64,000 bases of DNA from Tanypteryx hageni (lineage: Eukaryota; Arthropoda; Insecta; Odonata; Petaluridae), in assembly GCA_028673005.1 (NCBI GenBank), contig CM054115.1:5811501-5875500 (forward strand). The letters run 5' to 3'. The notes under the pieces were generated by a model, which saw only the letters and a list, made by a program, of their open reading frames with translations, made no database searches and was not told the origin of the DNA. The position numbers were made by a program, and so were the translations under genes. Of the stretch, positions 21,080 to 30,779 are shown in pieces (position 1 is the first letter of the stretch; every line of letters begins with the position of its first letter).

Positions 21080-23060
21080 TTTCAGATTAAAATACTTGAT
21101 TCCGCAGATACCGCACGGTGCATCTTCGTCTCCCAATGATTTATATGCAGATTCTTTACTTGAACTGCTGGTCTCCATGTGTGCGACGTTTTCATGCTTT
21201 TCTTAGCGATCACTAGACCTTTTGATATATTTCTAAGTTTTTTAATCTTTACTCCTTTCTTCAAATGTAACTTTCTCTTTACTGATGTGTTTTAAACGTT
21301 TTCAGGAGATGTCAGATGACAGGCAGAATGCTTTACTTTGTTTGCTTTTTATCTTTGGATTGACTTTGGTAGGAGTAGGTAAAACAACTGAAAAGTTTGT
21401 TCCAGAACATGATGGTTTTGTGAGAACTTAATTAGTTTTAGGATGAGCGTTATTTAATTTAGCATTTTGGTTTAGGGGAAGAGGCATTTTGTTTGATGAA
21501 TCTGTAGTTACATTTGATGGTCCGGCAGATGAATTTGATGGTCGCCTATTTGCATTTGAAGATCGGGGATTCTCACTTGACTTCAGGATTTACACTTGAG
21601 GGATTAGGAGGTTCATTGGAAAGAATAGGGGTTACATCGGAATATTCAGTCAGAAAAGGTCGTTTCCAGCTCACGGGGTAGAAGAAAAAGTGCGTGATGG
21701 TAGGAATTTGTGTTCAGGAATCTTTTTGGAGTTGAAAGGATAAATTTCGGTGCATTTAAATCCTTTCACTGGATTCCCTACGGTGGTAACCTTTCTCCAA
21801 GCCCAATTAAAAATAACACGAAACACAAATTTGATTATTGAAATTGTTGTATTACTGTGAACAAAGGAAGTGGCCTCTTGGTGGTAAAATGCTTTTCGAG
21901 GTTTAAACACAGTCCTGCCAAGACGCTCCAAAACGTGGGTGGTGTGATGTGGTAGGCATACTAGCTCAATCTGATGTTCTAGGCAATAATCAAGACATTA
22001 GAGTGAATAATGGGATATATGACCGTCTAAATTTCACGAATTCCTGCCTTGAGCACAGATTTTGTCAAAATGTTGAAGCCAAACCAAGAATATATCTTCA
22101 ATGATGTAGGTAACCTGTCTCGGGCATTAGAACCTTAGAACCGTGGTACCGGGAGGCATTCCTTGTTCGTGCTGGTGGAGGTTTTCGGGTTTCGCTGCAT
22201 TGGCGGCATTTTTGGCTCTCGACGTTTCGCAGACATTGCAGTCTGCATCTTCAGGAGATGCAGACCACAATGTCTGCGAAACGTCGAGAGCCAGAAACGC
22301 CGCCAACGCAGCGAAACCCGAAAACCTCCACCAGCATTCAGCAACGCTGCGAAAGCCTTCAACTCAAATTCCTTGTTCGTATTCTTCTCGCATTCTTTGC
22401 CCTTTAAAAATTACTAAAGAAGGAATGAATACTCCGCTAGCACTACAACATGCAACAACAGTTACATTTTCTCCCCTTTTTAAATTTGTCAACGATACAA
22501 CATCTCTCTTATCATTTTCACCAACAACTTTTGAAGGCTTGTTGTTCATAGGAAATCCACTCTCATCCACGTTGTAAATGCATTGAGGTTGGCCTTGAAA
22601 GCCAAACTCAACTGTCACCTGTTTCAACAATTCATAAAAATCGTCAATAGTTTGCTTTTTTATCCCCATACCCCTTGCATTTGAAAGCTCTTTTTCGCAA
22701 TGAAATATCTTTGTGCCGATTTATAAAAGATATGAACCACTCTTTACCTGCCATTTTTATTTTATCGTCTCAAGGAACTTTAATTTTATTTATTTCACAT
22801 AATGGTAAACTATTTTTCGTACACTTGTTGACGTATAGCCAAAACCCTGGTTACTCAAAGATTTTAGTCTATCTACAAGGTCTCTTTCTTGTTCAAATGA
22901 AAAAATTGTTGGGCTGTTTCGGGCTAACAAATTGGTTGATGAACTTCTCCCCTTGCGATTTCTCTAATGTATCTAACATTCTGGACTCATGTCTGAAGAG
23001 TTGTAAATGGAACTTTTAAGTGATCTGTAGCTCCACTCCACGTATACTTAAATGTCCATT
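21080..23060 (-). pseudogene. Tigger/pogo-type transposase, second family
   Basis: Minus strand. Remnants of the N-terminal region appear at 23040-22680 (LVDRLKSLSNQGFGYTSTSV, MAGKEWFISFINRHKDISLR in shifting frames). The open stretch 22669-22364 encodes GFQGQPQCIYNVDESGFPM, with the first catalytic acid in NVDE, and GENVTVVACCSASGVFIPS. After a 210-base insertion, coding resumes near 22157 with MPPG, then DGHISHYS (second acid, about 22037) and LVCLPHHTTHVLERLGRTVF (about 21960). The third acid position reads ERLGR rather than QPLDR, so it is lost. The tail ends with GDEDAPCGICGIKYF (about 21140-21090), a cysteine-rich PHD-like end seen in some insect pogo-like proteins. Several frameshifts; dead copy. 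Confidence 0.8.
22171..22367. mobile_element. Palindromic insertion (~197 bp) with 13-bp target duplication
   Basis: Inserted in the Tigger transposase between the codons for EEYEQG and MPPG. ATTCCTTGTTCGT occurs at 22158-22170 and 22368-22380 as a direct duplication. The body 22171-22338 is one large near-perfect inverted repeat (GCTGGTGGAGGTTTTCGGG to CCCGAAAACCTCCACCAGC). On the minus strand the centre reads CTGAAGA, a base, GCAGAC-TGCAAT-GTCTGC, then GAAACGTC: the same hammerhead-like order seen at 17866. A 13-bp duplication suggests target-primed insertion rather than cut-and-paste transposition. Confidence 0.8.
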
Positions 23061-23960
23061 TAGTTTGCTGGATAAGGTCTTGTATATATCTTCCTCCTCC
23101 CGCTTATATTTTCTCACCATCAGAAAAATGAAACGCAAATTGGAGAGCACTAAAAATTTAATTTTTAGTGTTTGTATATTTTTTGCAACATATTTTACTT
23201 ATATTTTTACTAAAAACAATTATCCCGTAAACATTCTTCAATTTACAAACCTCTAAACCTATTGGAAACTACTGCAAGTGCAATGGGTTGACCGATCTAA
23301 ATAGCCCCACTAAAATTGATTCAAACAGCCACAATTGTGTGGACTTCAGATAAAAGGAGGTAGTCCTGCAGTTACAAACATAATGCGCCACTTGATTCAT
23401 AGAACAACGCAGACGGTAGTAATGCTGTAAGTGAGACAGAAATAAAGAACAAAGCGAGAATAATTTTGACACTAGACCTTAAATTTTAAGGCTGTTATGT
23501 TACATACTGTTAAAATCAGAGCTAGTAACCACTGACTTCGATCCTTTAAATTGCGTTTTGAAGGCGTGTACAGATGTAGAACTAAATAAATTCACTTCAA
23601 GAGCATAAACAACCGTATTCTGCAATATTTCACTAGCAAATGACTGCCGGGATGCGCAAGATATTATACGCAGTATGTCAAATGCTTATTTTGATCCAAA
23701 TAGCCCGTGTTTTCAATAAACTTCCCGAATAGGTATAAGACTGAATTTGGCAGAAATACTTCAATCACGCATTCAAGTTAATAACGATAAAAAACCTTTG
23801 AAAAAAGACCCGAGTTCGTCTCCAGGATATGATTTCTGTTTCCCGTAAGATTGTTATCTAAAAAGCTATTTTCGACGCATAGACCTTCATTCTTTTGCAA
23901 ATTCAAATTAGAAGAAATTTACCATCGATCTTCGGAGGTGGATTGCTTTCAATGAGAAAG
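23060..23960. other. Non-coding, with a ~230-bp repeat shared with 24610-24850
   Basis: 23710-23940 and 24610-24850 share ordered blocks: AATAGGTATAAGACTGAA versus GTAGGTAGGAGATTGAAA, CTCCAGGATATGATTTCTG versus CTCCAGGAGATAATTTCTG, TTTGCAAATT, and CCATCGATCTTC versus CCTACGATCTTC. Nothing else is recognised in 23060-23700 or 24850-25070. Confidence 0.5.
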
Positions 23961-23965
23961 GTTCC

Positions 23966-24296
23966 ATACACTCAACCCAACCCGGGGAGAGGAAATAGAA
24001 CGAATCCAATCTCCAACCACTCAACCCAACCCGGAGGGGAAGGAAATAGAATGAAACCTACACCCAACCACTCGACCCAACCCGGGAGAAGAAATAGAAC
24101 AAATCCAAACCCCAATCACTAAGCCAACCCGGGGAGAGGAAATAGAACGAATCCGATCCCCAACCACTCAACCCAACCTGGGAGAGGAAACAACGAATAC
24201 AATCTCCAACCACTCAACCCAACCCGGGGAAAGGGAATAGAACGAATCCAACGCCCAACCCAACGACCCAACCCAACCCGGGAGGAGGGAAATGAA
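23966..24296. repeat. Minisatellite, ~45-bp unit, about 7 copies
   Basis: Repeats of the type CACTCAACCCAACCCGGGGA, GAGGAAATAGAACGAATCCA, with small length changes between copies. Both strands have spurious proline-rich ORFs. A related-looking but longer unit occurs at 61905-62800. Confidence 0.9.
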
Positions 24297-25074
24297 AAAT
24301 ACAGATTGGGGGACAGATAACGCATAAGGTCCAAAAAGTCAATAAAATCGGTTTGGATATCATACTACGCCACCTACTACTCCGTATTACGGTTAAATAA
24401 TTCCTTGTTTGTCTTGTTCCTACGTTCTGTAGTTTTTAAGATATAGAATCATATACATACAAACACTTTCTTTTACAGATATAATAATAGTTCATGTAGA
24501 GGTACTCAAAGAAATTACTCTGAATATCAATATCATTATAGCTATTTAAATAATAAGCGTAGAATTCCGGAAACGCTCAACTAATATGAACTATTTATGA
24601 CTAACTGCAATACTATTTTCAACAAACCATCCGAGTAGGTAGGAGATTGAAATTTGGAATGAATATTTAATTCTTATAGTAAAAGCCATTTACAAAAATA
24701 AATCCTCAAAAAAGATCCGGTTTCGACTCCAGGAGATAATTTCTGTTTCCCATAAGATAACACGTAAAAATTGATTTTTCGACTTACAGGCTTTTACTCT
24801 TTTGCAAATTAAATTTAGAAATAATTGACCTACGATCTTCCAACCTGGAACGTTTTAAAGAACTATAAATAACGTTTCTTATTTCTATAATCAAATTTCT
24901 CCTAGGTTTCGAAATCGCTCTAATTATACGTTTAAAGAATATTTATTTGAAAATTTTAAGCTTTTTAACGATATGTTGCCTTGCCGACTGTGTCCTTGTT
25001 AAACCTCGATATTGCATTGTCATCTCAACCTTTACACTATATGCGCATGGGGAGCACGCCCTGAATGTTTTTAT

Positions 25075-25290
25075 AAGTGAGAGAGTGAGTGAGAGGAAGA
25101 AAAAGGAGAGAGAGAGGAGTAGAGAGAGGGAGAGGGAGGGAGACATTGAAGGAGGGAGAGATAGATAGATAATGGTCTTTGTTAGGGCGAGATTCAGACT
25201 AAGAAGTCTATTTTTCCAGAGAAGGAGAGAGAGGGAGAGGGAGGAAGAATGGAAGATTTAGAGGATGGCAGAGTGTAAGGGAGGGAGAAA
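25075..25290. repeat. GA-rich low complexity with embedded LINE 3' tail
   Basis: Purine-rich (GAGA, GGGAGAGG) on the plus strand. 25158-25225 holds (GATA)n then ATGGTCTTTGTTAGGGCGAG and ACTAAGAAGTC, matching the LINE 3' terminus at 2176-2225. It is therefore a severely 5'-truncated LINE copy on the minus strand sitting in simple repeat. Confidence 0.75.
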
Positions 25291-25359
25291 ATGAAAAGTG
25301 CCTTAAATTTAATACTTAATCCACACACACCCGTCATGGCATGGCTTTTATACTAGTGT

Positions 25360-26710
25360 CATTATAAATAGCTGCTTCTCACATATATAGGAAATATGGT
25401 ATAAAACCTAAGGTACCTCTAGAAGGGCTACAGAGCTATGAAGATAGGTCATTGGGTACAACCTCTGCAAAAAAATCCGAAATTCCAGAAAAAGTTGTAT
25501 TTAAGGAGAATTTTTAACCCAAATATTTCATTTCAATACCCCATAAGAAAAGCATGGGATTCAGTGCAAGGCATTCTAAAAATGCATTTTTAAATTACTT
25601 TAAATTGAGGTACAAACTCAAGAAAAATAGTTGTATAGCTGAAAGAACGGGGTTCTTAATTTTTGAAGACAGAAATCAAACGCGTACGGAATTAGCATAA
25701 ATATTTGCTTTTAATCAGAAAAATTGTGAATTTTCCTCTTTTCAACAATGGAAGTCTGTAAATACTGTGACGTGCGGTAGAAGCGTCCGCCGTTGCTCTT
25801 GTGTTTTTTTTGCGATGATGTCGCTAGTGGCGGGCACCGTATATAAGGCCGTGGCTCTACGACCGGGAGGAAGTCGGCAGTCGGAAATTCATGTATTGGC
25901 GGTCAGTCGTGGGTTTTTGGCTACGAATTCCGAGTGCAGGCGGAATTACTCCTTATCCCCTCCCTTTCCTTTTTTATCTCTACCTCATTCCTCCTTTTTC
26001 TTTTACCTGCACTGGCGCCCAGCGGGTCTCCTTCCTACGCCGGCGAATCCCTCCCCTGAAGTGCCGGCGAACGTTACAATACTATGGCAACGGTCTCAAT
26101 GCTTTTAAATGGACATGATATTATACGTTACGATTGCAATGATTTAATGCTTTTAATAGGAATTAATGACGACGACGAATTACAGTGGAACTTCCGTAAC
26201 TCGAATCTCATAGGAAAGTAAACATTATTCGAGTTATAGAAAAGTCGAGTTACGGAAATATATTTTTATATATTTGAATATATATAGTGTAACTTCTATA
26301 ACTTGAATCTCACAGGAAAGCAAAAATCATTCTAGTTATAGGAAATTCGATTTACGGAAATATATTTTTCTCATCTTCTTTAAACGAATTAACATCAAGT
26401 TTATTCCCTTAAGCATATAAGTTAACTTAGTCTAATTTTCATTATCACGCATATTATGAAAACATAATCACTTATATTTTCTTCCGATAATGTGTATGAT
26501 TTTACTGTATCCAAAACACAAATTGCATCGCGCACTGTGTTTGTGGGTATCATAGATTATTGTAATTCTCAAGCACTACTTAAAAGCACAAACGCTAGGA
26601 TTAAATTTGGGATATCGACTGTAGTAAGGAGCGAATACGTTCGTTTTTCTACAGGGCTATAAGGGAAAGCAATAGGAGAAGCAACTCTGATAGAAATGAC
26701 GTTAGGGACT
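25360..26710 (+). repeat. ~1-kb dispersed repeat, copy interrupted by a solo LTR
   Basis: Ordered match to 10905-11800 in inverted orientation (see there); the first part also matches 40110-40370 (AAGGTACCTCTAGAA). A TA-flanked Tigger-like terminal motif CAGTGGAACTTCCGTAACTC starts at 26184, with related CTCGAAT-type blocks repeated at about 26290-26360. The LTR lies at 25766-26078. No coding. Confidence 0.75.
25766..26078 (+). mobile_element. Solo LTR, 313 bp, with 4-bp target duplication ATAC
   Basis: Starts TGTGACGTGCGG, ends GGCGAACGTTACA (TG...CA), flanked by ATAC at 25762-25765 and 26079-26082. The homologous repeat at 11.5 kb has a single ATAC in GAATACTATGG, so the empty site is present in the same window. 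CGTATATAAGGCC near 25839 is a plausible TATA box. The internal region is gone, as after recombination between two LTRs. A 4-5-bp duplication fits Ty3/gypsy- or BEL-type LTR elements; family not assignable. Confidence 0.88.
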
Positions 26711-27503
26711 GCCTGATGTACTGCACCCCCTCATTAAATCCTATAGTGATTCATTCGATATGGGCTGAAATCTTTGCAGAATGAAGGCACCATCTACTTG
26801 TAAAATGAACGTCTATTATTGTTATTATTGGTAATATATATATATAAAGTTATTTTATTTATAAAATTTATCTTTATATTATCACTTGTTCTTTCTTATG
26901 TCAACAGCGTAAGAATACACAAATTTCAAATAGTTGAGGGCGATGGATTATTTATGAATCAAACATAGGGTAGCGTGGGACGACCGAGGACACTTTACGT
27001 TACAGTCAATCTGATTGCCTTCTCGAAACTCAGCCGAGGCTGAAACAGCATCCTTCTAAGTCAAGCAATAGACATCCTCTCGTTTAATGTTTTGTGTATT
27101 CGTTAAAATTAAATACCGTGGAGTGGCGCTCTTTCCTTCTAAAAATGCAACCGGAGAATTTAACGTCTTCAGTGTGGAAAACATAATAATATTGGAAACT
27201 GTCAAAACCTTCCATTCGTAAAATAAAGGGAATGCGTTGAAAATGCGCTAAAATGTGCTAAACAAATATGTCGCAGTTTCACTGTAATAATTGCTCGTAG
27301 AAGTGGGTTTCTTAGAAGGAAAAACTCGTGTGATTAATTTGTATGTCTTCTCGTCTCTGCGAACAGGACATTTGGTATTATGTCTATCAAAGGAAAAACG
27401 AAAATGAGATGCTCTCGACTCAAATGCACCAATCAGGACTGCTGGAAGCAATAAGAAATTAAATTTAGCCTTCAACCCGTAACATATTCGAGAGATTGTT
27501 TAT

Positions 27504-27508
<5 letters not shown>
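26711..27508. other. Non-coding, nothing recognised
   Basis: AT-rich with a short (ATT)n near 26818 and a (TA)n near 26835. No ORF with protein-like features on either strand. Confidence 0.4.
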
Positions 27509-27566
<58 letters not shown>

Positions 27567-27583
27567 GAGAGAGAGAGAGAAAT
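27509..27583. repeat. (TA)n followed by (GA)n microsatellite
   Basis: About 52 bases of alternating TA, then ACAGAGAGAGAGAGAGAGA. 27584-27890 after it holds nothing recognised. Confidence 0.95.
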
Positions 27584-27894
27584 AGTCATTCTGATTAATA
27601 ATTTCAGCCAACAAGAGGCTTTCATTAAATATACGGCGTGGAACTAGTACAAACGAGAAATATCATTCAATCAAGGGTGTCATAATACGGGGAATAAACT
27701 TTTTAATTTCATCCCCTATATCCCATGATAGAATTTTATTAAATTTCTAATTTAGATATTTTAAAAATTAGCATATTCGTATCGTATCACCGTATTGCCA
27801 CCTTTCTGGAAATTATTTAAAACTGGAATTTAAATTGCTAACTCCGTCGAAAGAAGCGCGCCCAATTCGTAGACTTTTAACGAGCATTCCTTGC

Positions 27895-29785
27895 CTTTTA
27901 ATGCTTTTCGCCATTGCTGAAAAGCACTATTATCTTCGTGATGTCCGTCCGTACGCATATATCAGGGAAGAATTGGCTAAACCGATTTCAATCAAATTTG
28001 GTATATAGAATATTCACATAAATTAATGACCAAAATGACATATTTGGACCGGATCAACTAAGCAGGCGTGCCACAATTGCAAAGTTCAACTTTTCGGTAA
28101 TTATGATTTAGGAAGGAATTGACCCAACCGGTTTCAGCGAAGTTTTGTAATAATAAAGTGTGAAACATAAAAAAACAAAAACAAGATGCTTAGTATGCAT
28201 ATATAGAAAGCAGGGCTGCCACAATACAAGAAATAAAAAAACATTAGTTTTTACACAAATTTGTGTTGATCTTTCAGTAATTAAGGATTTGGAAGGAATG
28301 AGCTAAACTGATTTCAGTTAAATTTTGCTTATTAGATTTATAAAACATACCATAATGAAATCAGAGTGTATAAAGCGAAGATAAAGACCAGGGCTACCAC
28401 AATAAAACGTTAAATAATATTCCTTTTCAGATAATTCCAGAGAATTGAAGGCATGAATTTTAACCAAATATAATATATATAATCTTTATATAAATAAATA
28501 ACTAAATTATTATATTTAAACTGGGTCGACTAAACAAGGCTAACACAATATCAAGGTTAGAATTTTTGCGTAACTACGAATCTGGAAGGTATTGGCTGAA
28601 CGGATTTCAAAGAAATTTCGTTTGTTGGGTGAGTAGAGAATTGCGAAACGAAATGAACATGTTTAAAACCCATCGAAATAGCAGAGCTGCCACAATATAA
28701 GGAAAAATAATTTTCTGATTTCAAAACAAATACATATATTAGTATACGATTACCACGGCGACTTTGCCGAAAAGCACTTTTGTACCACGGAAAACTTGTG
28801 TACATCCCTTCTTGTTAGTGCTTTTCGCCATTGCTGAAAAGCACTATTATCTTCGTGATGTCCATCCGTCCGTACGCATATATCAGGGAAGAATTGGCAG
28901 AACCGATTTCAACCAAATTTGGTACATATAATATACACATAAATTAATGTCCAAAATGGCATGTATGGACCGGATTGACTCAGCAGGGGTGCCACAATTG
29001 CAAAATTTAACATTTCGGTAATTATGAATTTGGAAGGAATTGGCTGAACCGATTTCAACGAAATTTTGTAAGAAGGAGCCGTGCAACATGAAATAACAAA
29101 ATGATGATCTTTCGTATAGATATAGAAAACAGGGATGCCATAATACAAGGAATAATAAAATTTATTTTTTCATGTATTTGTGTTGAACTGTCCGCATCAA
29201 TTTTAACCAAATTTAATACGTATAATATACATATATACAAAACCATATTAGCAAATTTAAACCGAATCAGCCAAACAGTGCCACAATTACAAATTAAAAT
29301 CTTTCAGTAATTATGGATTAGGAACACAATGGAATCAATATGTTTAAAGCGGAGCTAAAGAGCAGAGCTACCACAGTAAAAAGTAAAATAATATTTCTTT
29401 TAATCGTATTTCTATAGAATTGACCGTATTGATTTTAACCAAATGTGGTATATAAACTTCAAATAAATAAATAACCAAAATAGCATATTTCAACCGGGTC
29501 GACTAAACAGGGCTACCACAATATCAAGGTTGGAATTTTTCTGTAACTATGATTTTGGAAGGTATTGGCTGAATGGATTTAAAAGGAATTGAGCTTGTAG
29601 GGCGAGTATAGAAAGGGAAAACGAAATGAACATGTTTAGAACGGATCAAAAAAGCAGGGTTACCACAATATAAGGAAAAATAATGTTCTGATTCAAAGCA
29701 AATACATCAGTATACGATTATACAAGGGCGAATTTGACCAAAAGCACTTCTGTACCACGGGAAACCCGTGTACATCCCTAAATGT
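27895..29785. repeat. Two tandem ~0.95-kb satellite units with internal sub-repeats
   Basis: Unit 1 (about 27900-28812) and unit 2 (about 28816-29785) both begin with TGCTTTTCGCCATTGCTGAA, AAGCACTATTATCTTCGTGA, and both end with CACGGAAAACTTGTGTACAT or CACGGGAAACCCGTGTACAT. Each unit contains about four degenerate sub-repeats built on GGAATTGGCTGAACCGATTT, GCCACAATA and AACATGTTTA. The unit start itself is palindromic (GTGCTTTTC...GAAAAGCAC). No coding. Confidence 0.82.
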
Positions 29786-29869
29786 TTCATCCACTCTTCG
29801 AGCTACGACCATCGCTTCCAAGTAAAATCCGTTTCCTCTAAACCCGCGCACCTCTCCAGTCAAATCAAC

Positions 29870-30460
29870 GCGGGTTCAACGCGCGGTTGGTATTCATTTC
29901 TATTCACTCCGCCAGTCCAGTGGCACGAACGGAAAACTTTACCCGGGGAAGACGCTTCGATGGCGGAAAATCCCTTCTATAGCAGACACTCGTCTCTGGG
30001 GGAAGAAAGGAGCGACGGTTTCGGACGAACCGCTGCCCACGCAGGAACACTCACCCGCGTCCAAGCGAACCTCCCATCTCTCCTCCTTGTGCTTCCAGCT
30101 CTTCCATCTTGCTTCGCTCTTCGGCGGCCTACTCCACTGTTCTGCACGACGAGGCGCCTTCATCCTCTCTAGACTCCTTCTCCCTCCCTCTATCTCTCCC
30201 TCCCTCTATCTCTCCCTCACTCCCTCCCTCCCTCTCACTCTTGGCCTCCTGCGGACGTCACCTCGCGAGTGCGAGTCCACACCGGAAGATAACCGATCTC
30301 TATTGTGGTGAATCACGCACGCTCGCCCGCGCATCCCAACTGCGGAGCGTAATCCTCTTTTGTTTTATCTGCGCGCCCTCTGACCTGCTTTTCGACATCG
30401 CGGAGATCATCGCCAGGTGCGACAATCGATGCCTTTGTAAGCGAGCGATTTAAAAATAAA
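29870..30460. other. CpG-rich single-copy-looking segment
   Basis: Markedly GC- and CpG-richer than its surroundings, with a CTCCCTCC-type pyrimidine tract at 30175-30240. No repeat partner is visible in the window and no ORF has convincing protein features (a 134-codon frame at 29768-30172 is compositionally odd). It could be promoter or leader sequence of a host gene, or part of an unrecognised element. A CAG|GTGCGA at about 30414 would serve as a splice donor on the plus strand. Confidence 0.35.
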
Positions 30461-30779
30461 AAACTTTTTTCTCGGAACTTCCTGTTATAGGTTTGTATTT
30501 GTAAACACGATGGAAATATTTTCTGTGGATTTCGTTTCCGCTGCTTCGAAATGGACCTTCCTCGCGTTCTTTTGAATCTTGTTGTTAGTTCTCGGTTTTG
30601 AATCCCGGTAGGAGCCATTTCATGCCATTGTTATTTATCACGCCTTGCATTTTTCGTTCATTTCGTGGACATGAATTGTCTGTTTTATATTGCATATTTT
30701 ATTTGGAATTTATACTAAGTTTACTCGTTATTTGTAAATTTATTTTGACAACGGCTAAGATAATTGGTTAGCTCCTCAT

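Noticed and set aside
22171..22338. Complete hammerhead ribozyme
   Set aside because: The CTGAAGA and GAAA core and flanking helix are present, but the base before C3 does not pair with the base after the presumed cleavage position and stem II is offset by one. Reported only as hammerhead-like.
23966..24296. CRISPR-like array of regular repeats
   Set aside because: Contiguous tandem units without unique spacers; eukaryotic context.
24943..25168. Charged coiled-coil protein (REREREREG)
   Set aside because: Encoded by GA-rich simple repeat.
25947..26118. Small host ORF over the solo LTR
   Set aside because: The frames lie wholly inside the LTR or its target flank and have no protein-like features.
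29768..30172. 134-codon host protein in the CpG-rich segment
   Set aside because: No recognisable domain, begins inside satellite sequence, and competing frames are equally open; better explained by GC-rich non-coding DNA.
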